Assembly (NCBI GenBank): GCA_049281195.1 | Contig: JBAPRR010000227.1 | Location: 1-30,286, forward strand | DNA: 30,286 bases | Direction: 5' to 3' | DNA from: JBAPRR01 sp049281195 | Lineage (GTDB): Bacteria; Actinomycetota; Acidimicrobiia; Acidimicrobiales; CAVXTF01 | Shown: piece by piece, positions 7,680-16,600 of the stretch | How the letters are laid out: each line of letters starts with the position of its first letter | Numbering within the stretch: the stretch's first letter is position 1 | Program-made: the position numbers and the translations under genes | Notes under the pieces: model-generated | The model's input: the letters and a program-made list of their open reading frames with translations, nothing else | Database searches by the model: none | What the model was told of the DNA's origin: nothing

Positions 7680-7718
7680 GGGTGAGGTGGCGGTTCGCGA
7701 ATTGTCCGCTCAAGTCCA
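7680..7718. repeat. 39-base repeat, copy 2
   Basis: 35 of 39 positions match 2296-2334 in the same orientation. Its minus-strand reading is DLSGQFANRHLTP followed by ALQELLPLAAS, which parallels the end of the recombinase remnant (SVQAFLDLATS). About 22 codons are recognisable. Upstream on the minus strand no recombinase sequence continues, so this is the terminal scrap of a second, related recombinase gene. Confidence 0.8.
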
Positions 7719-7825
7719 AGCGGCAGGTTTGCTGGTGGAGGAGAACGGGCAAAAGACCATGTTTCGTGTTGGTCTGCCGCGGGTATCTAGGCGGGCGCAC
7801 GGGGTGAGTCGAAGGGGGTTCGGTT

Positions 7826-8791
7826 ATGGCTGGATTTCGCTGGGTCCGCATCAGCGGAGCAGTAGTGGTCCTGGTCTGTACGCTCACCGCACTCGGAGCG
7901 ACTGGGGCGGGTGCGGCCCCGCCGACTGGAGCCGCCGCGGCCACACCGGCGTGCTCCTTCAATGGCGTTGCGTTGCCGCTCGTTTCGGGCGCATCTGCTG
8001 GAGAGAAGATCGCCATTGATTGCACCGGGTTGTCGGCGGTGCATCCATATTTAGTTATGGAGGTGAGCGTCCTCCTCGGCATTGACCCCAAGGCGGCCCC
8101 CCTTCTTGATGGGAACATCACCTCGCTGTCGGGGCTCATGGCCTTGCTCGATGCCCTTCCTGAGATCAATCCGGCGGCGCTCGCCTTCCCGTTGACGGAC
8201 CTTTCTGGCAATCTGAATTACACCTACACGCTCCCCACATCCCAGGCCCCAGACCCGATGGCCACGTGTCCGCCATCCAACGCAGAGCTCAACATGGGGT
8301 TAATCGGTTGCGCACTGGCGATGATCGACCTCACCACGTTCAAAGTTGTCGGGGCCGGCAGCGCCTTGGTCAACTACGCAGGTCAGCCTTTGATTCCTCC
8401 CAGTCCCACCCTGGCTCTGTCGGCAAATACGGCGAGGCCGAACCAGGTTGTGGACGTGAGCGACGCCCCGGGCGCCACCACCTACTGGTGGTTATCAACG
8501 CTAACTGCATTAGAGGGCCTGCTCGGTGCCGGCTCACCCGCTCCACCGGTGGTGAAGGTCGGCCTGGCGGAAAGCAGCAACAGTCGCCATCCTACGAAGG
8601 CGGCCAACACGATCACTGTCACCCCGGCGGTTTACAACTACCCGGTGCTGACTCCGCCCAAGATCTCCGGAGGATTCACCGTGCCAGAGATCCGTGGTGA
8701 TGAGGTGGTGACAGTTACCTACAAGGCGCCGTTGCTGGGTGAGACCTTCTACAACATTGCCTCCGCAACTACGCCTCTCAACGTCAAATAG
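7826..8791 (+). CDS. Secreted protein of unknown function
   Basis: 321 residues. The ATG follows an AAGGGGG ribosome site at 7812-7818. The N-terminus (MAGFRWVR, then a hydrophobic run to GAGAAP) is a clear signal peptide with cleavage near residue 30. The mature protein is Ala/Pro/Thr-rich with few cysteines (CSFNG, DCTG, TCPP, GCAL), which could pair outside the cell. It has two beta-rich parts: one with LPLVSGASAGEKIAIDC, another from about 195 (LALSANTARPNQVVDVSDAPGATT cut here) that looks Ig-like. No catalytic motif is seen. I recall similar secreted proteins in uncultured Acidimicrobiia but cannot name a family. A surface or matrix role is a guess. Confidence 0.68.
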   Translation: MAGFRWVRISGAVVVLVCTLTALGATGAGAAPPTGAAAATPACSFNGVALPLVSGASAGEKIAIDCTGLSAVHPYLVMEVSVLLGIDPKAAPLLDGNITSLSGLMALLDALPEINPAALAFPLTDLSGNLNYTYTLPTSQAPDPMATCPPSNAELNMGLIGCALAMIDLTTFKVVGAGSALVNYAGQPLIPPSPTLALSANTARPNQVVDVSDAPGATTYWWLSTLTALEGLLGAGSPAPPVVKVGLAESSNSRHPTKAANTITVTPAVYNYPVLTPPKISGGFTVPEIRGDEVVTVTYKAPLLGETFYNIASATTPLNVK

Positions 8792-9058
8792 CCGACGCAC
8801 TGTCGCTATCTCTCCCTCTTTTGTCCGGGCGATCCCGAGAGGCCAAGGAGGCGGATTCGGAGTCCAGGCTCCTTCACCCCACCGCGAAGGCGACCCTCGA
8901 CGACCGGCTCACACCGGAGCGCAACTACTTCGACGATGCGCTTGCAGCGAGAGGGTTCGCAGAGTCCCTGTTTTCGAAGTGACGTGGCCGTTCACGACCG
9001 CCATTCAATTCAAGATTCGCACAGCCGGGGCTATGGACCGAGGCCAGACGCCACCAAC
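8792..9058. other. Gene-poor stretch with one decayed coding tail
   Basis: No complete gene. The plus frame ending at 8982 reads PERNYFDDALAARGFAESLFS before the stop, composition typical of a real protein tail. No start or family is recognisable upstream. Confidence 0.35.
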
Positions 9059-9214
9059 GTGGGACGACTACTGGCGACGAGCGAGACATTCGATGTTGCG
9101 GATGCTCGCGTTGCGATCACCGCTCGCCGCGCCCGTCGACAGACGGGGGCATCCGATCCCGATGACCTTCGGGCTCTCGATCCAGCTCTTTCGTATTGTG
9201 ACGATCTGATCTGA
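9059..9214 (+). pseudogene. C-terminal remnant of a PIN-domain (VapC-like) toxin
   Basis: The plus frame reads VGRLLATSETFDVADARVAI, then RQTGASDPDDLRALDPAL. PIN toxins typically carry DVVDAxVA followed by TSDPDDLRxL near their C-terminus, including the third and fourth acidic metal ligands. The first half of the domain is absent and no start or antitoxin precedes it, so it is a non-functional relic of a toxin-antitoxin pair. Recall-based, but the motif order is specific. Confidence 0.5.
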
Positions 9215-9216
9215 TA

Positions 9217-9247
9217 GGGAACTGCGCGCCAATGGCGCGTCGCTCCC
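9217..9247. terminator. Hairpin between convergent remnants
   Basis: CGCGCC (9225-9230), loop AAT, GGCGCG (9234-9239) pair perfectly. GGGA (9217-9220) and TCCC (9244-9247) can extend the stem. It lies just after the PIN remnant and before the 3' end of the minus-strand NHL gene, a position suiting a bidirectional terminator. No T-tract. Confidence 0.5.
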
Positions 9248-9284
9248 GACAAGGATCAGCGAATGTGCCTCCGGTCCGGGGCCG

Positions 9285-11480
9285 TTACCGCCGTCGCCGC
9301 GTAGCACCCTGAGAGGGAGACACGACAATCTCGAGCATTGGGCTGACGACGCCGTAGGCCCCGTTTTCGGCCTCGACCTGGATGGAGTAGTCACCGGGAG
9401 TAGTGGGTGTGCCTGACAGCACGCCCGTTTTTTTGTTAAGGGTCAATCCGGGCGGCAACCCGACTACCGAGAGCGCGAAAGTGGTTTGTGGCTCGCCCTT
9501 GGGTGAGGTTGCTTTGAAGGTGTAGCTGTAAGCGGTCCCGACCGTGGCGCTGACTGGTGGGCTGTCGGCGGTGAGCTTTGGCGGAATGACGAAGACCGAC
9601 AAGTACGAACCGTCCAACCCACTTATCAGGGTGGTCTGGGGGCCGCCATTAGCTGGGAGTGGAGCTCCACCAGATTGCCGTTGTCGGTGATGAGCAAATC
9701 GCCTGTGGCGTCGAGCGCCACCCCTCCCGGGTCAGTCAACCCGGTGCCCACGGTGGTCTGGGGGCCGCCACCGGCTGGGACCTCCACCACCCCGCCGTCT
9801 TCAACGATGAACAGGTCGCCCTTGGGATCGACCGCCAGTTCTGTCGGGCAGTCCAACCCAGTTCCAACGTTGGTCTGGGGGCCGCCGTCTGCTGGATACT
9901 CCACCACCTGGTTGCCGAGGCAGTCGGCGATGAACACGTCGCCTTCGGCGTCGACCGCCACGCCTAAGGCTTCCTCGAACCCACTGCCATAGGTGATCTG
10001 GGGCCCGCCATTCGCTGGGATCTCCACCACGTGTCTCATGGGGGTGTCGACGACGAACAAATCGCCTTCGGCGTCGAAGGTCATGGCTGTCGGCCGGTCC
10101 AATCCAACAGCTTTCACAGTGGTCTCGGCGCCACCGCCAGCGCCTCTCGGGACTTCTACCACCCGGCCGTGGCCAGTGTCGGTTATGAACAGATCGCCCT
10201 TAGCGTCGAACGTGGCCGCCCATGGCTGCAGCAACCCCCAGCCCGGCGTGGTCACCGAACCGCCATCTGGGGCCACCTCCATCACCTCTTTACGGTTGGA
10301 GGTTCCGACGGCGATTTCCCCGAGCACCACGGGAGGTGCGGTGACTGTGATGGTCACCAATGGGCTGAAGGATGCCCCAGTCCCGTTTTCGTCCTCGACC
10401 ACAAAGCTGTAGGTGCCGGGGGTAGTGGGGGTGCCTGACAGCATGCCGTTACTACCAAGGGTCAACCCGGGCGGCAATGCGGGGAAGGCTCCGGTTGAGG
10501 CATTTACCACGTCGCCACCTCCGGGGTTGAAGGGGTTGGAAATGAACACATTTCCCTCGACGTCGGCCGCTACGCCACCGGGGGCGAACCCATCGTAAGC
10601 TGTAACGGACGTGTAGCTGTCAGTGAAGACGGGGATTTCTTCCACCTGGTCGTGCTTGATGTCGGTGAAGTAGAGATCGTTTTCGGCATCGACGGCCACC
10701 GCACCCGGTGTCACGCCTTCGGAGGCTGGTATCACGGTGGTCTGAGCGCCGCCACCGGCCGGGACCTCAACCACCTGGTTGTTTCCCGTGTCGGCGATGA
10801 ACACATCGCCCTTTTTATCGACCGCACCCCTTCCGGATTCTTGAATCCGCTGCCCCCCCCACGGTGGTCTGTGCACCGCCGCCGGCTGGGACCTCAACCA
10901 CCTGGTTGTGTCCCGTGTCGGCGATGAACACATCGCCCTTTTTGTCGACGGCGACACCTTGCGGGGCGCTCAGCCCGCTGCCCACCGTAGTTTCGGAACC
11001 GCCGCCGGGTGGGACCTCCACTACTCGGTTGTTGCCGGTGTCGGCGATGAACAGATCGCCCTTCTTGTCGACTGCCTCTCCGGCCGGATTGCTCAGTCCA
11101 CCCACCACGGCGGTGTAGGTGCCGCTGGAGGGAACGAAAGTACCTACCGGCTCCCCCGACGGGGTAGTAGCTCTGAACTTGTATTTGTAGGTCCCAGCGA
11201 TGACGGTCTTTGGTGGGCTGGCGGCCATGAACTTTGGCGGCGGGGAGTAGACCGCCACTGCAGCTGGTTCGCTCAACCCGCTGGCCACGGTGATCAGGGG
11301 CCCGCCGCCGGCTGGAACCTCCACCACCCGGTTGTTGCCGGTGTCCGCGATGAACACATCGCCTTCGGCGTCGACCGCCACCCCTGACGGGTCCTTCAGC
11401 CCGCTGGCCACGGTGGTCTGGGCGCCACCGCCAGCAGGAACCTCCACTACCCGGTTGTTGTCGGTGTCGGCGACGTGCCG
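9285..11480 (-). pseudogene. NHL-repeat beta-propeller / Ig-like surface protein, frameshifted
   Basis: Three overlapping minus-strand frames (11474-10815, then about 10824-9626, then 9617-9285) together give one long protein. Its 40-45 residue NHL units read AVDAEGDVFIADTGNNRVVE then VPAGGGPQTTVGSGL. Putative Ig (He_PIG) domains sit between and at the end (VGTAYSYTFKATSPKGEP; LPPGLTLNKKTGVLSGTPTT). The frame is lost at an eight-base C run (10853-10860), by one missing base near 10824, and by a five-base duplication near 9655-9664. Repairing each restores the repeat consensus. The 5' end is also degraded: no signal peptide or credible start is found above 11480. Intact relatives are exported cell-surface or matrix proteins. 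Sequencing error could explain single-base breaks but less easily the 5-base one. Confidence 0.8.
10853..10860. repeat. Homopolymer C8 (G8 on the coding strand) at a frameshift
   Basis: Sibling repeats read GTG GGC AGC at this position. Here the coding strand has GT followed by eight Gs and then CAGC, which shifts the frame. A length of 6 or 9 would be in frame locally. Confidence 0.8.
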
Positions 11481-11964
11481 TCGTCCTTTCCGCGCTCGCC
11501 CCCCATACAGCGCTGCCTCGATCCCGTCGAAGAGTCCGCTACATGCCCCTACATGCGGATCCGGGAAGGGGCAATCACCTTGGCGCGTAATGGCCGATTC
11601 GGCTGCCAAAGGGGACAATCCGTATCTGTTGTTCGGGTGTCGGCTGGTCTTGCTGGTCCACTCCTGGTTGCTTGGTTGGCCGGCTGCGACGCTCCCATCG
11701 GGAACCAGTAGATGAAGAGCATGGCCGAACTCATCGCTAGGTGGATAGTTTCGTGCCGCGTCCTCCACGGCAGTCCGCTTTGGTCCCGCACAAAATCCCT
11801 GTTCAGTTATTGCTTGTTCTGGTATTGCCTGTTCTGGTATTGGTTGTTCTGGTCGCAGGAGTAGTTGGCTAAGGGATCAGATCTCGCACGATGTTGTACA
11901 CGTCCGGAGTACAGGTGAACATCGCGGAAGTCCTCCAATCGGACACCGTCGATATTCTGGTGCA
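11481..11964. other. Gene-poor stretch between NHL remnant and DsbA-like gene
   Basis: An open minus frame continues to 11768 but has no homology to the NHL repeats and no signal peptide. I see no gene. A 15-base tandem repeat at 11808-11852 is the only distinct structure. Confidence 0.4.
11808..11852. repeat. 15-base tandem repeat, three units
   Basis: TATTGCTTGTTCTGG, TATTGCCTGTTCTGG and TATTGGTTGTTCTGG lie end to end at 11808, 11823 and 11838, each differing at one internal position or two. A partial unit (CTGTTCAGT) precedes them. The AT-rich, T/G-biased strand differs from the surroundings. Confidence 0.9.
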
Positions 11965-12627
11965 ATGACCGATGTCGAGGTATTCGTGGATCCCAGTTGT
12001 CCCTGGGCGTGGATCACGTCCAGGTGGGTCAAGGAGGTGGCACCGCAACGTGATCTGGCCGTCACGTGGCGGTCCTACTGCCTTGAAATCCGCGATGACT
12101 ACGACGTGGCGCCGACCGTCCCCGAGCAGTTCCGACAGGTGGCCATCGAAGGCCATGCTGTCTCGCATCGGATGCTTCGGATCTTCGAGGCGGCCCGCGC
12201 CGATGACGGTGAAGACGCCGTCGACTCGCTTTACACCGAGTGGGGTAGTCGGTTTTTCCTTGAACCTCAACGTCGCGACGACTCGCTGCTCCTGGAGTGC
12301 CTTGCCGCGTGCGGTCTTCATCGCGATCTTTTAGGCGCGGCTGACGACGAGAAGTGGGACGTGCCAATTGTCGAGGCGATGGAGGTCGCTTACATGTTCG
12401 GGGGACCCAAGACCCAGACGCCAACGATCGTCGTGAATGGGCCTCCGCCTTACGGTTTCAAGGGACCGGTGATGGCGCCGGCCCCGACCGGCGGAGCCGC
12501 AATTCGACTTTGGGACGCTGTCCAGGTGGTATGCCAGGAACCCGGTTTCTTCGAGATCACGCGGCCTCGCGCTAACCAGCCCTACCCACCCACTCTCGGC
12601 AAGGGTCTTGAGGAGCGCTCAAGGTAG
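11965..12627 (+). CDS. DsbA-family thioredoxin-fold oxidoreductase, monothiol CPWA site
   Basis: 220 residues. It opens with a thioredoxin-fold strand (VEVFVDPSCPWAW) with C12-P13-W14-A15. In actinobacterial relatives such as the mycothiol-dependent nitroreductase family (Rv2466c type) the motif is CPWC; here the resolving cysteine is alanine. A helical insertion follows. The cis-Pro loop is probably KTQTPTIVVNG, with P just before the strand. No signal peptide is present, so it should be cytoplasmic. A lone nucleophilic cysteine suits glutathione/mycothiol-transferase or 2-hydroxychromene-isomerase-like chemistry rather than disulfide oxidation; this is inference. There is no strong ribosome site before the ATG at 11965. 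It stands alone between gene-poor stretches. Confidence 0.8.
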   Translation: MTDVEVFVDPSCPWAWITSRWVKEVAPQRDLAVTWRSYCLEIRDDYDVAPTVPEQFRQVAIEGHAVSHRMLRIFEAARADDGEDAVDSLYTEWGSRFFLEPQRRDDSLLLECLAACGLHRDLLGAADDEKWDVPIVEAMEVAYMFGGPKTQTPTIVVNGPPPYGFKGPVMAPAPTGGAAIRLWDAVQVVCQEPGFFEITRPRANQPYPPTLGKGLEERSR

Positions 12628-12969
12628 TCCAACCCGTTTGGCCCCCCTCGTGGCGGATGCAGGACTTGGTCGCTCCCGTGACAGCACCGGTTGTCCCCTA
12701 GTTCTTCCCAATACCGACATTGGCGCTCATGGTTGGCGGTGTCATCACGGGGGATAGCCGCGCCGCCGCTTATGCCAGGCCCCAAAGACACGCGAACGCG
12801 GGATGTGGCGGTGGCGCGCGGGTGCGCACCATGGCAGAAGGGAAAAGTTGCGCCAGAAGGGCAGGAAATGGCTGCTAACGAGCGATATGTACCGGTTCCC
12901 ATTGTCGCCGCCCCGGTCGATCGCATGCGCCGATTGGTGCAGCGCCGGAACCGGGCTACCTGTTGCGCC
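12628..12969. other. No recognisable gene
   Basis: Open frames on both strands here have biased composition (Arg/Ser/Pro-rich) and no motif. I see no RNA gene or repeat. Confidence 0.4.
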
Positions 12970-13000
12970 TTGACTCTCCTGAATTGAACACAAATGTGTT
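12970..13000 (+). promoter_or_regulatory. Promoter-like hexamer and operator-like palindrome
   Basis: TTGACT at 12970 matches a -35 box. A perfect inverted repeat AACACA-AA-TGTGTT lies at 12987-13000, where a spacer and -10 region would be. No good TATAAT match is seen at 17 bases, so promoter strength is unclear. It is placed to control the micro-ORF at 13030. Confidence 0.4.
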
Positions 13001-13029
13001 GATCGCAATTGTGAGAGGAGAAGAACGTC

Positions 13030-13134
13030 ATGATCGTCGTGGTTCTAGTAGCAATAGTCGTAATACCCGCGTGTCTAGCTCAGATGGCACGCCGGACTTA
13101 TCTTGGGCGCCACATGGTAAGGGACATGCAATGA
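13030..13134 (+). CDS. Micro-ORF: 34-residue single-pass membrane peptide
   Basis: The ATG at 13030 follows GAGAGGAG (13013-13020), nine bases upstream, one of the strongest ribosome sites in the window. The product is a hydrophobic segment (IVVVLVAIVVIPACLA, residues 2-17) and a basic, Met-containing tail (ARRTYLGRHMVRDMQ). This is typical of small membrane peptides, including type I toxins and regulators of membrane proteins. A palindrome lies just upstream. No homologue is recognised. The frame after its stop continues into the antitoxin-like trace, so it could also be the broken N-terminus of something larger. Confidence 0.45.
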   Translation: MIVVVLVAIVVIPACLAQMARRTYLGRHMVRDMQ

Positions 13135-13137
13135 CTC

Positions 13138-13275
13138 GAGCCGCCGAGCACCATTCGCATCCTACGAGTTGAAGAAGAGCTACAGGACGCCCTACGGCGT
13201 GCGAGCCAGGACGAGCGCCTCAGGGCCCGGCAGGCCGATGCCCTCGCCGACCGCTACGCGAAGGACGCCCATTCG
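13138..13275 (+). pseudogene. Antitoxin-like trace
   Basis: The frame reads STIRILRVEEELQDALRRAS, then a charged helix (DERLRARQADALADRYAKD). The opening resembles the beta-strand/helix start of small DNA-binding antitoxins. No start codon is available because a TGA stands at 13132. Near 13280 a shift gives DEWRDHLDDSS in another frame. It is treated as a relic, and the family is uncertain. Confidence 0.25.
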
Positions 13276-13631
13276 ATCACGATGAATGGCGCGACCACCT
13301 CGACGACTCGTCCCGTACCAGCCACGGCGTAGGTGGTTGGCCTCTCGATTCCCTACGACTCGAAATGCTTCTGACGGGTCTGCCCCAGCTTGGTCTCTGT
13401 GGCAGCAAAGGCGGCCGGTGCGACGGGGTTTCAGTGCCGTTCAGTTGATCGTCGACGATCTTCGAGCGGCCCTACAGAAGCCACCAGAGGGAAGAAGTCC
13501 ACGTCCTGACGACACGGGCGCCTCTTTCGGTCCACGCATCCGGTGGCACCCACCGCACCGAGAATTGGGCCGCCGTTGGGGCTCATTCGACAATGCATTG
13601 AGCGCCGGTTGACGACATATGTACTGATGAA
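13276..13631. other. No recognisable gene
   Basis: The stretch before the GGDEF-EAL gene holds short frames without motifs. Its promoter must lie here or within the gene-poor stretch upstream, but I see no clear -35/-10 pair. Confidence 0.4.
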
Positions 13632-16600
13632 TTGTCCAACGTGATCGTCGCGCATTCGTCGGACGAACCGGTCGCGAACACTCACGAGGACAAGCGGCGT
13701 ATTCGTAACGGCGTGACGGATCAGCTACCGGTAGGACCACGTTCAACCGCGGCTTGGATCTATTTGGGCATCAACGTGCCACTGGTGGTGGCCATCTTCT
13801 CGCTGCCCCAGTACCACGTCTATCTATGGGGCCTCCTCGGCTTGGGGTCGGCAGCAGCGGTCGTCGTCGGGATCGTCAACAACCGTCCCACGCGCCAAAT
13901 GGCCTGGATCCTCATCGGGCTCGGAATCGCGACGTTTGCGTCGGGCGACATCACCTACGACGTACTGACCAAGTTTCTGCATGAGGTCAATCCGTTTCCT
14001 TCAGTCGCCGACGCGTTCTATCTCGCCACCTACCTACTGCTTTCTGCCGGGTTGATAACGATGGTCCGCAGTCGTAGGCGGCGCGACGGCGATTCAGGAG
14101 CGTTGTTGGACGCACTCATCATCACGTCGGGTCTGAGCGTGCTTTCCTGGGTCTACCTGATCCAGCCCTACGTGCACGCGGCAGACATGACCTTGTTCGC
14201 CAAGCTGACCTCGGTCGCATACCCGTTGGGCGACATATTGATGCTGTGCGTCATCCTCCGCCTGGTGATCGGTGGCGGGACCCGAAACACATCGGTGCAG
14301 CTGCTGGTTCTAGGCGCGTTGGGCGTGTTGGTGGCCGATTGCATTTACGGCTGGATCCAGTTGCACGGATCGTGGAGGGTGGGCGGCCCGACTGACCTCG
14401 GTTGGGTCCTGTTCTATGTGTGTTGGGGGGCCTCGGCGCTTCACCCGGCCATGCGCGAGGTGACCTTTCCACAGCCCTGGCGCCCACGGCATCTGAAGCC
14501 AGTTACCTTGGCGTTGCTGAGCGTGTCAGCACTGGTAGCGCCGCTCGCACTCGTCTGGCGTGATGTTCAGGGCAACCCGGGAGACGGGGGCATCCTCGCC
14601 AGCACCTCGGCGGTGGTCTTCGTGCTGGTAATGCTTCGCTTGACCGGTCTGGCACGAGCCCAGGCTGACGATGCCCTTCGTGCGCAAGCCCTGCGACGGT
14701 TTTCTGAATATCTCGTTTCGGCTACTGAACGCTCGGACGTGTGGAACGCCGGAGTCGAGGCCGTCGCACGAATCAAAGCACTCGGAGTCATCGGATGCAT
14801 GGTGACCCAGACCGAGGCACACACCCAGCCACTCACCCAGCCACTCACCCAGCCACTCACCCAGCCACTCACTCAGGCACTCACGAAGAAGCACCCCGAG
14901 GCGCACACTGGGGCGCACCCCGAGGCGCACACTAGGGCGCACACTGAAGAGGTGCTGGCTGCCAGTTGGCCTGATCTCGTCGGCGCGACGGTGAATGTGA
15001 CCGACGACATCCGGAGCGAACGCCGTGTGGTTCGCCTCGCTGGCGGGGAGCTGGTGGCCGGCACGGCACAAGCGACGATATGGACACAACTGGAGTCGTC
15101 TCTACACGAAAAGACCGGGGACCGGGTCCTGTTGGCCCACGATCGCCCTCTACCGGTGGATCTCCGGGCGATTCTCGACGGCATCGCTGCGCAGTTGTAC
15201 CTGGCGCTTGGGAGGGTCGAGTTGGCGCGCGTCCTCCATGAGGTGAGGAACGAACGAAGGTTCAAGGCCATGGTGCAATATTCGTCGGACCTCATCACGT
15301 TGCTTGGAACCGATCTACGCGTCGTCTACCAGAGCCCCGCGGTCGATGCAGTGCTCGGCCGGTCACCTAGCGAGTTCATCGGCAAATCCCTGTGGGATTT
15401 AGTTCACCCGGACGATGTCTCCGCGGCACAAGCACACTTCACCAAGGTGCTCACCGGAGGACTCGGTGCCACGTCCACTTTCGAGTACCGGGTGGCGCGC
15501 GCCGATGGCCAATGGCGCATTGTCGATGCCGCGATCACCAATCTTCTCGACGAGCCCGAGATTGCCGCGATCGTACTGAACGGTCGCGATGTGACAGAGC
15601 GCCGCGCGTTGGAGCAGGAGCTAAGTCACCAAGCCTTCCACGACACGCTCACCGGTTTGGCTAACCGGTCGCTGTTCCTGGACCGGATTTCACATGCCAT
15701 GGATAGAAGTGACCGCGGCACTGACCCCGTGGCCGTACTGTTCCTGGACCTCGACGACTTCAAAGTGGTGAACGATAGTTTCGGTCATCAAGTTGGAGAC
15801 CACCTGCTGGTCGCAGTGGCCGAACGCATTCGCACCGCGACGAGGCCGGGTGACACGGTGGCCCGGTTCGGTGGCGACGAGTTCGCCGTGCTGGTCGAGT
15901 CGGGCCCGATGCCCGAATCAGCACAGACGGTCGCCCGTCGCATTACTGAAGCCTTGATTCCGACATTTCGCGTCCTGACCAACGATGTGGCGATGCGGGT
16001 AAGCATCGGCATCGCCATCGGTCAGCGGCCGCAAGAGACGCCCGATGATTTGTTGCGTGACGCAGATCTGGCGATGTATCTGGCCAAACGCAGTGGCAAA
16101 GGGCGCTTCGAGATGTACCGCCCCAACATGCACACCGATGCAGTCCGGCGACTGGAGACCGCGGTCGGAATTCGGGAGGGCCTGGAGTCGAATCAATTCG
16201 AGGTGTTCTACCAGCCGATCGTCAGCGCACATACTGGCCGGCTGGTCGCTGCCGAAGCGCTCGTCCGCTGGAACCATCCGACCCGAGGCCTGGTCGCTCC
16301 TGGCGAGTTCATCCCGGTCGCCGAAGCCACCGGCCTTATCGTTCCGCTCGGTAGGCGAGTCCTTCGAGACGCCATCGGCCAGGCTCAAGAGTGGAGAAAG
16401 AGCGGGATGGTCGAAGACGACTTCTACGTCAGTGTCAACCTTTCGGCGCATCAACTTCAAGAACCTGACCTCGTCGACGACGTTTCCCAGGCTCTTCACG
16501 ACTCGGGCCTCCCGCCCGAAGCCCTTGTCCTCGAGGTCACCGAGAGCACTCTCATCGAGAACCTCGACGTCACGTTGCCCCGGCTTCACGCCCTCAGCTG

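Noticed and set aside
7579..8211. A 210-codon minus-strand frame containing LSGQFANRHLTP
   Set aside because: Most of it is antisense to the secreted-protein gene; only the 39-base recombinase scrap is meaningful, and that is reported separately.
9675..11387. Several long plus-strand frames opposite the NHL repeats
   Set aside because: They are antisense shadows of the repeat array, and repeat-periodic composition explains their openness.
12582..13031. A 149-codon minus-strand frame right of the DsbA-like gene
   Set aside because: No motif, no ribosome site, and it overlaps the end of the DsbA-like gene; treated as non-coding.
14526..15089. A 187-codon antisense frame across the minisatellite
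   Set aside because: It owes its length to the 12-base repeats; the sense strand encodes a clear GGDEF-EAL protein.
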